From Enterobacteriaceae bacterium UBA5654 (GTDB lineage Bacteria > Pseudomonadota > Gammaproteobacteria > Enterobacterales > Enterobacteriaceae), in NCBI GenBank assembly GCA_002421005.1, contig DIJC01000013.1, positions 121,387 to 185,386 on the forward strand: a stretch of DNA of 64,000 nucleotides. The letters run 5' to 3'. A program made the translations under genes and the position numbers. The notes under the pieces are model-generated. The model was not told the DNA's origin. It searched no databases and worked only from the letters and a program-made list of their open reading frames with translations. Positions 34,295 to 42,998 of the stretch are shown here, piece by piece. Numbering within the stretch: the stretch's first letter is position 1; every line of letters starts with the position of its first letter.

Positions 34295-34516
34295 CCAGAG
34301 CCGCAGCCAGAACCACAGCCGGAACCGCAGCCAGAGCCGAAACCTGCGCCTTACGCACTGTGGGATGAGAACAAAGTTTACGGTGCCAACTGGGGTACGT
34401 TTGAGATTGTTAGCTGGAAAGGCCACAACTACCAGGTGAACTGGTGGTGCCAGGGCGAGCAGCCGGACCTGAACTGCGGTGCAGGCAAATCCTGGACTGA
34501 CCTCGGCGCGTACTAA
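34295..34516 (+). pseudogene. Severed chitin-binding domain (CBM5/12-like) of chitinase 1
   Basis: In frame with the chitinase and separated from it only by the TAG codon at 34,292. It encodes four further PEPQ units, then a domain with YALWDENKVYGANWGTF and VSWKGHNYQVNWWCQGEQP, aromatic-rich motifs typical of carbohydrate-binding family 5/12, and ends LGAY at TAA 34,516. It closely matches the C-terminus of the second chitinase at 49,230-49,381. There is no ribosome-binding site or ATG to start it alone. Confidence 0.9.
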
Positions 34517-34556
34517 TCAATCAAATACCACCTTGTATAAAGGATACAGGTAAATG

Positions 34557-34585
34557 GAAAGCCCCGGTTTACCGGGGCTTTGTTC
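34557..34585 (+). terminator. Chitinase 1 terminator
   Basis: AAGCCCCGGT and ACCGGGGCTT form a strong hairpin followed by TGTT. It lies between the TAA at 34,516 and the start of the next gene, and makes the in-frame ATG at 34,554 unlikely as a start. Confidence 0.75.
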
Positions 34586-34607
34586 CACTAAGGATAGAGG
34601 ATTTATG

Positions 34608-37600
34608 ATGTCGACCATTTCAATCAAGACCAGCGCGATCAATAGCCAGAGCTGGTATCAAAAAGTCACGCTCACCTTCACCAATAACGGCTCCCGCGCC
34701 GTGGATATGAATCACGCGAAAATCAGTTTCACGGCGACGGGGCATCCCGATCCGTGGGGCAATTTTGGTGGCACGCTGAAGGGTAACATTCCTGTGAAGC
34801 TGAGCACCCACGCGAAGGGCGCGCTGGACATCAACGAAATGATCATTAATAACCGTGCACCGCTGCTGCTGGAGCCAGGAAAAAGCGGGACGTTTTCCTT
34901 CAGCCTTGCGGCAACGCGCTGCCCGCTGACGTTCTCTGACCTGAGCATCGCGCTGGTCGCGGATGAGAAAGAAGAAGAAGAGATTAAGCCCGCTCCCGTG
35001 CCGGAAGACAAAGAAGAAGAACAGCCACTTCCGACACCGTCGGAGCCAGAGGACGAAGAAGAACCCGCCCCTGCGCCGGAAGATAAAGAAGAACAACCGC
35101 TTCCGACACCGGAAGCGCCTGCGGATGAAGCACAAGAACCCGCCCCGCAGCCCGTGAGCGGAGAGGGGATCACCCTGTCAGTCAGCGATATCAACACCTT
35201 TAGCTGGTATCAGCGCGTTCGCCTGACCCTGAAAAACGGCTATTCCCGTTCTGTTGATCTGAATAAGCTGCAAATCACCTTCAAAGCCAGTGCCCATCCC
35301 GATCCTTACAGCCCGTTCAGCGGCAGCCTGCTGGGTAATCAGCCGGTGAAACTGGGCAGCGACGGCGGCTGGCCGATCGAAAAAAATAGCATCATTATTA
35401 ACAACGACAGCTCGATGATGCTGGGCGCGGGCAAAACCGCTGAACTGGATTTTTATCTTTCTGCCACCCAGACGCCCATTGTCTTTGACGATCTTATCGC
35501 CCAGCTGGCCCGCGATCCGGGACGGCAGGGTAAAATTGAACTGGTTATGCCTGCGCAAGCGGTGAAAACGGATCTGCGGCCGGGCGTCGATATCACTCTC
35601 CCTGACGGTACGGTGAAGCACTACACCGGCGAATGGGGAAAAACGCTGGTCGTGACCGACCTCGCGGCGGGTCAGCACCAGATCTCTGTGCCGACGCTGC
35701 AAAATGATGATATGCAGATCGCCCCGGTAAAAGAAACGCTGACCGTCACGCTCGCGTCCGGGCAGGATAGCCAGCGGGTGCAAATCGCGTATCAGCCGGT
35801 AGTGCTGTTCGCGTCTCTGAGCCTGAAGCTGGATATCGCGGGCTGCGAAGGCGGCGTGGTCAGTGCAGAACTGTGGGGCAGTGATAACACCGTCGCCCGC
35901 ACCGTCGCGCTGAACGTCGGCGAGGTTACGCTGCTTAACCGTCTGAATGCCGGTCAGCGCTACGAAATTCGTCTGCTTTCCACCTGCATCAATAACCAGA
36001 CCATTAGCTCACCTGCGCAGCCTGGTGTGGCGATCCCCCAGGCCGGTCACGTGACTGCCATCAGCGTTGGCTATCAGCAAAAAAGCGTGAATACTGCCGG
36101 TTTTGTTGAGGTGAAGGCTAACGTGCTGGGATTACCAAAAGGAGCCGGCGCCCAGCGCTATCGCCTGCGTAGCGGAGCCGGAAAAGGGGAGTATCAATAT
36201 TTAGTCACGCTGGAAAGTCACAGCCAGCAGCAGGCGTTCCCGCTGCGCGTTGCGCCGGGGCAATACAGCGTTGAGGTCGCGGATGTGCATTGTGACGGCG
36301 TGCTGTGGCACTGTGAAACCACCAGCGTCCTGCGCTTAATGCAAAGCATTAACGTGATCACTCTTTCGTTCGAAAAAGGGATTATTTTGCAGGTTCGCGG
36401 CTGGCCGGATTTTGTCGCCCACGGTGGCGTCACGGTCAACGCGGCGGATACCGCCAATCTTTACCGCGACGTGCCGTTCAGCGCGCTGTTTAAGTATGAT
36501 GGTTTCGACGGCGGCGGCGATCCGATCCCGGCCCGCGAAATGGATCTCAACAGCGACGGTTTCCTCGATTACGACCTGCTGCCAATCCATAAAACCGTGC
36601 CGCTGGTGCGTCAGATCGAAAAAGAAGCGGGTCGCCCGATCATGCCGGTGATGGTGGTTTATACCGCGAACGCCAGCGGCGGCAGCGCGTTAAGCGATTT
36701 GCAGGATACGCAAAAGCTGCGTAACCACTTCGGTAACTTTATTACCCAGTGCCGCGCCGCGCAGTCTTACAAAGATGAGACGCATCCGGTACCGGCGACG
36801 TTCGTGATGAACCCGGATTTCCTCGGGGCCATCCAGCAGGAGCCTTACGGCTACACGGCGGTACGGCAGAAAAACAGCGTGCAGGTTAACGCCCAGCTTG
36901 CGGTCGCGGTGAAGGCGCTCGCGCCGCTGCTGGGTTACAGCATCCCGACGCTGCCGGTATTCAGCGACGATCTCTACGGTTATATCCAGGCGATAAACTA
37001 TATCGTCCATCAATTTGCGCCGGACGTCGCTTTCGGCTGGCAGACCAACGTCTGGTCCACCGGTACGGCGGACTGGGTGCTGCGCGACAATGCCGATCCT
37101 GTGGCCCAGGGTAAACAGATTGCCGACTTTATTAATGAGTTGGGCGTTTACAGCGGCAGCTACACGCCTGATTTCATTGCGTTTGATAAATTCGAGCGTG
37201 ACTGTTTCAGCCCGGACGCGCTGGCCCACTACGGCTGGAACGCCACCTGCTGGATGAACTACCTCGGCATGGTCAAACAGGCGGCAAAAGGCCTGAACAA
37301 ACCGGCCATGCTCTGGCAGATCCCCGGCGGGCATATGCCAACCGTGGAGGAGGGCACCTCGAAAATCAGCGAAATGCATTTTGCTTCAGGCGGAACGTTC
37401 TTCATGGGAGATAAACGTATTGGCAGCAATGTCGATGCGATCACCTCTCTGTTGCAGAATACGGCGCTTAACAAGTCAACCTATGGCGCGGCCACCGTGG
37501 GCGAGTTCCTGCGCAAAGATAAGGGCTACGACTGGGGGCAAATGCAGGCGCTGAATCTGCCGGAATACAATGTCTTTTCCATTTTGTGGGGCGGCGGCTC

Positions 37601-37700
37601 TACCGTCAGCATTACCACCATTCATTCTAATGGCGAAGACGGCGGCTGGCTGGCGGATAAAATGCGTGAATATTATGCAGCGCCACGTCGCTTTGTTTAA
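34608..37700 (+). CDS. Large leaderless exoprotein with two carbohydrate-binding-like modules and a hydrolase-like C-terminal half
   Basis: About 1,030 residues, no signal peptide (MSTISIKTSAINSQSW). Two similar modules of some 120 residues occur at about 1-115 and 185-305; each has SWYQ-V-LT, HPDP and N-G-P-VKL, and they are separated by an acidic, Pro/Glu-rich linker. A middle part of beta-rich segments runs to about residue 600. An EF-hand-like Ca site, DLNSDGFLDYD, begins at Asp646. The last 400 residues look like a TIM-barrel hydrolase (MVVYTANASGG, FVMNPDFLG, GWQTNVW, DFIAFDKFERDC, MLWQIPGGHMP). I do not recognise a characterised family; Salmonella has a homolog in the same position, annotated as a putative hydroxymethyltransferase. 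The start could also be ATG 34,605, and AGAGG precedes both. A terminator sits after the stop. Confidence 0.8.
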   Translation: MSTISIKTSAINSQSWYQKVTLTFTNNGSRAVDMNHAKISFTATGHPDPWGNFGGTLKGNIPVKLSTHAKGALDINEMIINNRAPLLLEPGKSGTFSFSLAATRCPLTFSDLSIALVADEKEEEEIKPAPVPEDKEEEQPLPTPSEPEDEEEPAPAPEDKEEQPLPTPEAPADEAQEPAPQPVSGEGITLSVSDINTFSWYQRVRLTLKNGYSRSVDLNKLQITFKASAHPDPYSPFSGSLLGNQPVKLGSDGGWPIEKNSIIINNDSSMMLGAGKTAELDFYLSATQTPIVFDDLIAQLARDPGRQGKIELVMPAQAVKTDLRPGVDITLPDGTVKHYTGEWGKTLVVTDLAAGQHQISVPTLQNDDMQIAPVKETLTVTLASGQDSQRVQIAYQPVVLFASLSLKLDIAGCEGGVVSAELWGSDNTVARTVALNVGEVTLLNRLNAGQRYEIRLLSTCINNQTISSPAQPGVAIPQAGHVTAISVGYQQKSVNTAGFVEVKANVLGLPKGAGAQRYRLRSGAGKGEYQYLVTLESHSQQQAFPLRVAPGQYSVEVADVHCDGVLWHCETTSVLRLMQSINVITLSFEKGIILQVRGWPDFVAHGGVTVNAADTANLYRDVPFSALFKYDGFDGGGDPIPAREMDLNSDGFLDYDLLPIHKTVPLVRQIEKEAGRPIMPVMVVYTANASGGSALSDLQDTQKLRNHFGNFITQCRAAQSYKDETHPVPATFVMNPDFLGAIQQEPYGYTAVRQKNSVQVNAQLAVAVKALAPLLGYSIPTLPVFSDDLYGYIQAINYIVHQFAPDVAFGWQTNVWSTGTADWVLRDNADPVAQGKQIADFINELGVYSGSYTPDFIAFDKFERDCFSPDALAHYGWNATCWMNYLGMVKQAAKGLNKPAMLWQIPGGHMPTVEEGTSKISEMHFASGGTFFMGDKRIGSNVDAITSLLQNTALNKSTYGAATVGEFLRKDKGYDWGQMQALNLPEYNVFSILWGGGSTVSITTIHSNGEDGGWLADKMREYYAAPRRFV

Positions 37701-37713
37701 TGCCTGAGTAAAT

Positions 37714-37746
37714 AATGACCCGGTTTTTCGGGTCATTATATTTTTC
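37714..37746 (+). terminator. Terminator after the large exoprotein gene
   Basis: AATGACCCG and CGGGTCATT form a stem with a GTTTTT loop, followed by ATATTTTTC. Confidence 0.8.
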
Positions 37747-37901
37747 ATGCTATGTGAATTATTTTAACTCTTGATGTTAAGAATTATCCTGGTTAAGTTA
37801 ATATAGAAATTCTATAAGCCTGTGTTAGTTATAATTAATTGATTTTGACTTTCGTAATTCGTACATTAAGCTCCCCTTAATTTGTTAAATAAGAATAGAT
37901 A

Positions 37902-38597
37902 ATGAATTTAGAGAACATTGAGAATAATAATGATGATTCATTACACTCTTTCATCTTTGCGCGTCAGGGAAAACCGTACGCATCTTTTGATAAGATATTT
38001 TCGGCCCTGATCCCCTACAGCGTGCCCATTTCATTAGCGGCGGGTGAGGTTTATCAGTTGGGCGCAAGAAAAGAAGAGTCTAAAATTGTGCTGCTGCTGG
38101 AAGGTATTTGTTCCTGTTGCCATAAGGAAAGCCAGTTGCATCTTGGTTCCATGTTTGCCCCCTCAATGTTGGGGATGCTCGACAGTTATGCCAGAACCTT
38201 CAACGTTTCTGCGTGGCCGGAGCACTATGTGATTGCCGAAACCGACTGCAAAGGCTATTCCATCCTGCTGGCTGATTTTCTTGAACTGGCTGACCGCTTT
38301 GAACTCTGGCACGACGTTGCCCGCATTCTGCTGCATCGCCTGATGATCATGAGCGCGCGCGAGCAGGAGCTGGTGGGCGTTGATTCCTATATCAAAGTCA
38401 AAGCGCAGCTTATTGAGGTCTGGGCTTATCCTGAAGCGTATCGTAAACGGATTAATATTTTGAACTTTATTCAGCAGCGTACCGGCTTATCCAAAAGCCG
38501 GATCATGAAGCTGCTGTCTGAGCTCAAAAAGGGCGGCTATATCGATATTGATGCCGGAAAGCTTACCGATCTGAAAAAGCTGCCGGTGGCCTATTAA
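37902..38597 (+). CDS. IprA/YaiV-like helix-turn-helix regulator
   Basis: A 231-residue protein with a Crp/Fnr-like layout: a beta-rich N-terminal cyclic-nucleotide-binding-like domain (about residues 25-130) lacking the usual cAMP phosphate cassette, and a C-terminal helix-turn-helix at about residues 185-215 (ILNFIQQRTGLSKSRIMKLLSELKKGGYI). This resembles the IprA/YaiV group, whose members act in peroxide resistance and fimbrial control. It is directly upstream of the fimbrial operon, as in Salmonella where a cyclic-nucleotide-binding-like gene precedes bcfA, so I infer that it regulates the fimbriae. The Shine-Dalgarno region is weak. Confidence 0.78.
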   Translation: MNLENIENNNDDSLHSFIFARQGKPYASFDKIFSALIPYSVPISLAAGEVYQLGARKEESKIVLLLEGICSCCHKESQLHLGSMFAPSMLGMLDSYARTFNVSAWPEHYVIAETDCKGYSILLADFLELADRFELWHDVARILLHRLMIMSAREQELVGVDSYIKVKAQLIEVWAYPEAYRKRINILNFIQQRTGLSKSRIMKLLSELKKGGYIDIDAGKLTDLKKLPVAY

Positions 38598-38605
38598 TCT
38601 TATTG

Positions 38606-38647
38606 AATCCGGCCTTTTTACGGGCTGAAAAAGGCCGGATTTCTTTG
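38606..38647 (+). terminator. Terminator after the IprA-like gene
   Basis: A 14-base stem, AATCCGGCCTTTTT with AAAAAGGCCGGATT, around ACGGGCTG, followed by TTCTTT. Confidence 0.85.
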
Positions 38648-39023
38648 CATTACGCCTGTGGATATTTTTTCATTAGCATAATCTTATTTCATGGTCAACC
38701 CGTAAATTGGTCTGTTCTTATCTGACTTTAATAGTCTTTTTTGAATCAACAAGTTACGCGAAGTCCTTTAAAGGGACGATAATAATATTGCTACTGAACA
38801 CGCTGTTGGTAATAATAAAATTCGAATCGGAAACTCAATCTGTTTTACCGATTAAAGCTGCAAACTTATTGTTTAAATAAATAACGACCAAAGCTCTTTA
38901 CAGGGAGTTTATCTCTGCTTATGCATATCGTATAGGGAATATACCAGGCAGGCGGGTGGGGCCAGCGCTCTTATATTTTATCAGAGGGTCACTTTTACCG
39001 TATTTAAAATTAAAAGAGGTTAT
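38648..39023 (+). promoter_or_regulatory. Fimbrial promoter region, no gene
   Basis: The 376 bases ahead of the major pilin are AT-rich and hold no coding frame I can support. A small palindrome, GTCCTTTAAAGGGAC, lies at 38,772. The pilin ribosome-binding site AAAGAGG is at 39,011. There is no pair of flanking inverted repeats or recombinase gene like the invertible switch of type 1 fimbriae, so regulation is probably by DNA-binding proteins. Confidence 0.5.
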
Positions 39024-39560
39024 ATGAAAAAGTACTTATTAGCGATGGCGATGACCGCTATCTCCACGGGTGGAACAGCAATGGCCGCAGAAGCGTCAAC
39101 CGTTACTGGCGGCACCGTGAATTTCGTGGGTCAGGTTGTTGATGCTGCCTGCTCCGTAACGGCAGATTCCATCGATCAGACTGTGACCTTAGGCCAGGTA
39201 CGTTCCAGCAAATTAACGACCGCTGGCATGACGGCGAACCAGAAAGAAGACTTCAACATCAAACTGGAAGACTGCGACATCACCGTAAGCCAGAACGCTG
39301 CCGTTATTTTCAACGGTCAGCAAGATCCGACTCAGATTGGTGCGCTGGTCAACACTGCCGGTGCGGGTGCGGCAAGCAACGTAGCGCTGCAACTGTATGG
39401 CCCGGACGGGCAGGTACTGAATGTGGGTGAGTCCTCTTCAACCGTGACGCTTATTGACGGCGGCAACACGATCCCGCTGAGCGTTGACTACATCGCGACC
39501 GGCGAAGCGACCTCCGGTACTGTGGCAGCAACCGCAACCTTTAGCATGGTTTACTCCTAA
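39024..39560 (+). CDS. bcfA: Major fimbrial subunit (BcfA-like)
   Basis: A pilin of the chaperone-usher class, 178 residues with a signal peptide cut near residue 22 (MAAEAS). The mature start GGTVNFVGQVVDAACSV carries the donor strand and first cysteine; the second cysteine is in LEDCDIT, giving the usual disulfide. The C-terminus TATFSMVYS is the typical beta-zipper strand recognised by the chaperone. It is first in an eight-gene operon whose order (pilin, chaperone, usher, adhesin, two minor pilins, second chaperone, Dsb-like protein) is that of Salmonella bcf. Confidence 0.9.
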   Translation: MKKYLLAMAMTAISTGGTAMAAEASTVTGGTVNFVGQVVDAACSVTADSIDQTVTLGQVRSSKLTTAGMTANQKEDFNIKLEDCDITVSQNAAVIFNGQQDPTQIGALVNTAGAGAASNVALQLYGPDGQVLNVGESSSTVTLIDGGNTIPLSVDYIATGEATSGTVAATATFSMVYS

Positions 39561-39573
39561 GCGGATGCTCCTT

Positions 39574-39628
39574 CCGCCTTCCTCACGGTGAGGAAGGCGG
39601 CGTGCTTTTTGCGGCGCAAAAAGCAGAG
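39574..39628 (+). terminator. Double hairpin between major pilin and chaperone genes
   Basis: A perfect 12-base stem (39,574-39,585 with 39,589-39,600, CCGCCTTCCTCA) is followed by a second stem, GCTTTTTGC with GCAAAAAGC. Hairpins of this kind after the first fimbrial gene usually make the pilin message more abundant than the rest by partial termination or protection. Confidence 0.75.
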
Positions 39629-39646
39629 CAAGCCGAAAAATAAAGA

Positions 39647-40372
39647 ATGATTAATATGCAATACAACATCATTAAACGGCTTTTACGGCGGGTGAAAGCG
39701 TTCGCGCCTGCGCTGATGGCAGGCCTGATTATGCTGGGAACCCCCTTTAGTGCCTGCGCGGGCGGTGTGGCGCTCGGCGCAACGCGCGTGATTTATCCGC
39801 AGGGCGATAAACAGGTTTCTCTGCCGGTGACCAACTCTTCTGACAGCAATCTGTTTCTGATCCAGTCGTGGATCGCCAATGCGGACGGTAGCAAATCAGC
39901 GGATTTTGTTATGACGCCGCCGCTGTTTGTGATCCAGCCGAAGAAAGAAAACGTTTTACGTATTATGTATGTGGGTCCGGGCCTGCCCACCGATCGCGAA
40001 AGCGTGTTTTATATCAACAGCAAAGCGATTCCGTCGGTGGATAAACGCAAACTTCAGGGCAATGTTTTACAGATTGCCACCCAGAGCGTGATCAAGCTGT
40101 TTGTTCGCCCGAAAAATCTGCCGACCACCTCTCTGGAGGCGCCTGCGTCTTTACGCTGTCATCAGGCGGCGGGCAAAGTCACGATCGCCAATCCATCACC
40201 TTATTATGTGTCGCTGGTTGAATTGTTCGTCGGTAAAACCCGGCTGGCAAACACCATGGTTGCGCCGAAAGGTACGCTGATCCTGAACGCGCCCGCTGGC
40301 GGCGAGATCAAATTTGAAACGGTCAACGATTTCGGGGCCAATACGCCTTCGCAGACCTGTACTGGCGATTGA
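39647..40372 (+). CDS. bcfB: Periplasmic fimbrial chaperone (BcfB-like)
   Basis: A PapD-type chaperone with 241 residues, the first of two in this operon. A signal peptide is followed by GGVALGATRVIYPQGDKQVSLPVTN, the G1/F1 start with the conserved Arg, and DRESVFYINSKAIP, the chaperone family signature. The second immunoglobulin-like domain starts near residue 150. The start could be MINMQ at 39,647 or MQYN at 39,656. The stop overlaps nothing; the usher starts five bases later. Confidence 0.92.
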   Translation: MINMQYNIIKRLLRRVKAFAPALMAGLIMLGTPFSACAGGVALGATRVIYPQGDKQVSLPVTNSSDSNLFLIQSWIANADGSKSADFVMTPPLFVIQPKKENVLRIMYVGPGLPTDRESVFYINSKAIPSVDKRKLQGNVLQIATQSVIKLFVRPKNLPTTSLEAPASLRCHQAAGKVTIANPSPYYVSLVELFVGKTRLANTMVAPKGTLILNAPAGGEIKFETVNDFGANTPSQTCTGD

Positions 40373-40376
40373 TGGA

Positions 40377-42998
40377 ATGAAACGCAACATGCTGAAAAGC
40401 GCAAAACCTGCTGCAAGGTGCTGGCTAACGCCGCTGGCACTGGCGGTAGCAGGTGCGCTGACGCCAGGGACCGGCCAGGCGGATAACTACTTTAACCCGG
40501 CTTTTCTATCGGACGATCCGGCAGCGGTTGCCGATCTTTCGCATTTTGAGGGCAGTGGACAAGCACCCGGTACTTACCGGGTTGACGTCTATCTGAACAG
40601 AAATTTTCTCGCCAGCCAGGATATCGAATTCAAAACGGCAAAACCGGTGCTGTCGGCGTCTGTCGCGGAACAGCGCGATAATACCGGGCTGAGCGCCTGC
40701 CTGACCTCTGACATGCTGGTGCAGATGGGCGTCAACCTCAGGGCATTTCCGGCGCTGGCCCATGCGCCTGCGGGTAGCTGTATTGATATCAGCGCCGCGA
40801 TCCCGGCCGCCAGCGCCCGTTTTGATTTTGAACAGCAGCGGCTTGACATCAGTATTCCCCAGGCGGCGATGAACGCCAATGCCAGGGGATACATTCCCCC
40901 GGAACAGTGGGATGAGGGCATTAATGCGCTGACCCTCAACTACAACTTTACCGGTGCCAGCAGCCACGACGGCGAAGGCGGCGGCACCAGCAACGACAAC
41001 TTCCTCGGCTTAAACAGCGGCCTGAATCTGGGACCGTGGCGACTGCGCGATTACTCTACCTGGAATTACACCAGCGGCGGTGAGCAGAGCGAAAACGACT
41101 GGCAGCATATCAGCACCTACGCGGAGCGCGATATCATAGCGCTGAAAGGGGAACTGACCGCCGGGGACAGCTATACGACCGCCGAAGTTTTCGACAGCGT
41201 GCCATTTCGCGGCGTGCAGATCGCCTCCGATGACAATATGCTGCCGGACAGCATGAAAGGATTTGCGCCTAACGTGCGCGGCATCGCCAAAAGCAACGCT
41301 CAGGTCACCATCAAACAAAACGGCTACACCATCTATCAGAGCTATGTACCGCCGGGCGCGTTTACCATTAAAGATCTCTATCCCACCTCTTCCAGCGGCG
41401 ATTTAACGGTAGAAGTGAAAGAGTCAGATGGCTCGCTGCACAGCTACGTGGTGCCTTACGCCGCCGTCCCGGTTTTGCAGCGTGAAGGACGGGTGAAATA
41501 TTCGGCGACCGCCGCAGAATATCGCGGAGACAGCAGCCAGAAAGAGGACGTGAAATTCGGCCAGGCGACGCTGCTGTGGGGCCTGCCGCACGGCTTTACC
41601 TTCTACGGCGGCAGCCAGCTTTCCGATCATTACCGCGCGGCGGCGCTGGGCGGCGGCATGAACATGGGCGAGATCGGCGCGGTTTCCGTTGACGTCACCC
41701 AGGCGCACAGCACCCTTGCGGACGGCAGTACGCATCAGGGGCAGTCGGTACGTTTCCTGTATGCCAAATCCCTTGAAGAGATCGGCACCCACGTCCAGTT
41801 GACGGGCTACCGCTACTCAACCTCCGGTTTTTACACCCTTGATGAAACCACCTGGCGACATATGCAGGGCTATACCGACTCGGACGACGACGACAATAAG
41901 CCGGAATGGCAGGATTACTACAGCCTCTACTACACCAAACGCGGCAAGATCCAGGTCAACCTTTCCCAGCCGCTGGGCCAGGGCGGATCGGTCTTTTTTA
42001 CCGGCAGCAAGCAGAGCTATTGGCATACCGATCGCACCAATTCATTACTCCAGGTTGGCTATAGCGGAACGCTATGCCGGGTGAACTGGAGCCTGACCTA
42101 CAGCTACACCAGAGCGCCCAGCGAAAAAGAGGGCGACCAGCTTTTCTCGCTAAGCCTGGCCCTGCCGCTCGGCCAGTGGCTACAGCCGGGTGGGGATGTC
42201 ACCCAGCATCATCACAATGTTTATGCCACCTACAGCGCCAGCACCGACAAACACCATAACGTCACCCAGAACGCGGGTATTAGCGGCACGCTGCTGGACG
42301 ATAACAACCTTAACTACAGCGTGCAGCAGGGTTATCAGAATCACGGCGTGGGGGCGAGCGGGTCGGCCGACATGGAATATGACGGGGCGTATGGCAATGT
42401 CGACGTCGGTTATAACAACAGCGACAACGGCAACTATCACCGGCTGAACTACGGCGTGAGCGGAGGGGTAGTTGCTCATTCGCAGGGTGTGACGTTCAGT
42501 CAGCCGCTTGGCGATACCAACGTGCTGATCGTGGTGCCTGGCGCGAAGGGTGTCCGGGTTGAAGGCGAACCGGGCATTCACACCGACGCGCGCGGCTATG
42601 CCATCGTGCCGTATGCCACGACCTACCGGCAGAACCGCGTGGCGCTGAACGTTGACTCAATGGCCGACGATGTGGATATCGATGATGCGGTGACCACCGT
42701 GGTGCCTACCGCAGGTGCGCTGGTGAAAGCCTCCTTCAACGCTCACGTCGGGGAGCGCGCGTTATTCACCCTGATCCACCTCGGCAAACCGGTGCCGTTC
42801 GGCGCAACGGTCAGCCGGGACGATATCAGCGGAGAAACCATTGTCGGCGACGATGGCGAAGTCTATCTGTCAGGATTAAGCGCCCGGGGAACACTGAAAG
42901 CGCAATGGGGCAGTCAGTCCGATCAGCAGTGTCTGGTTCATTATCAACTGCCAAAAACTCAGCAACCGCTGGTGCGGCAAAAAGTGGAATGTCAGTAA
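40377..42998 (+). CDS. bcfC: Outer membrane fimbrial usher (BcfC-like)
   Basis: The usher receives chaperone-subunit complexes and polymerises them through its 24-stranded barrel. The frame at 40,377 (MKRNMLKSAK) gives about 873 residues, normal for FimD/PapC ushers. It has a signal peptide, the N-terminal binding domain with NYFNPAFLSDDPAAVADLSHFE, then the barrel with plug, and a C-terminal pair of cysteines (QCLVHYQL and VECQ). It overlaps the upstream chaperone reading frame only if a longer start is used, which I reject. The last base is shared with the adhesin start codon. Confidence 0.93.
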   Translation: MKRNMLKSAKPAARCWLTPLALAVAGALTPGTGQADNYFNPAFLSDDPAAVADLSHFEGSGQAPGTYRVDVYLNRNFLASQDIEFKTAKPVLSASVAEQRDNTGLSACLTSDMLVQMGVNLRAFPALAHAPAGSCIDISAAIPAASARFDFEQQRLDISIPQAAMNANARGYIPPEQWDEGINALTLNYNFTGASSHDGEGGGTSNDNFLGLNSGLNLGPWRLRDYSTWNYTSGGEQSENDWQHISTYAERDIIALKGELTAGDSYTTAEVFDSVPFRGVQIASDDNMLPDSMKGFAPNVRGIAKSNAQVTIKQNGYTIYQSYVPPGAFTIKDLYPTSSSGDLTVEVKESDGSLHSYVVPYAAVPVLQREGRVKYSATAAEYRGDSSQKEDVKFGQATLLWGLPHGFTFYGGSQLSDHYRAAALGGGMNMGEIGAVSVDVTQAHSTLADGSTHQGQSVRFLYAKSLEEIGTHVQLTGYRYSTSGFYTLDETTWRHMQGYTDSDDDDNKPEWQDYYSLYYTKRGKIQVNLSQPLGQGGSVFFTGSKQSYWHTDRTNSLLQVGYSGTLCRVNWSLTYSYTRAPSEKEGDQLFSLSLALPLGQWLQPGGDVTQHHHNVYATYSASTDKHHNVTQNAGISGTLLDDNNLNYSVQQGYQNHGVGASGSADMEYDGAYGNVDVGYNNSDNGNYHRLNYGVSGGVVAHSQGVTFSQPLGDTNVLIVVPGAKGVRVEGEPGIHTDARGYAIVPYATTYRQNRVALNVDSMADDVDIDDAVTTVVPTAGALVKASFNAHVGERALFTLIHLGKPVPFGATVSRDDISGETIVGDDGEVYLSGLSARGTLKAQWGSQSDQQCLVHYQLPKTQQPLVRQKVECQ

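Noticed and set aside
34227..34340. Tandem repeats around the PEPQ linker, considered as a CRISPR-like or satellite array
   Set aside because: The period of 12 bases codes for Pro-Glu-Pro-Gln and lies in frame within the chitinase linker; there are no unique spacers.
34554..34607. Upstream ATG of the large exoprotein frame
   Set aside because: The added 18 codons encode the terminator hairpin of the chitinase transcript; the ATG pair at 34,605-34,610 has a ribosome-binding site.
38648..39023. Invertible fimbrial promoter switch
   Set aside because: No matching inverted repeats flank the promoter region and there is no recombinase gene nearby.
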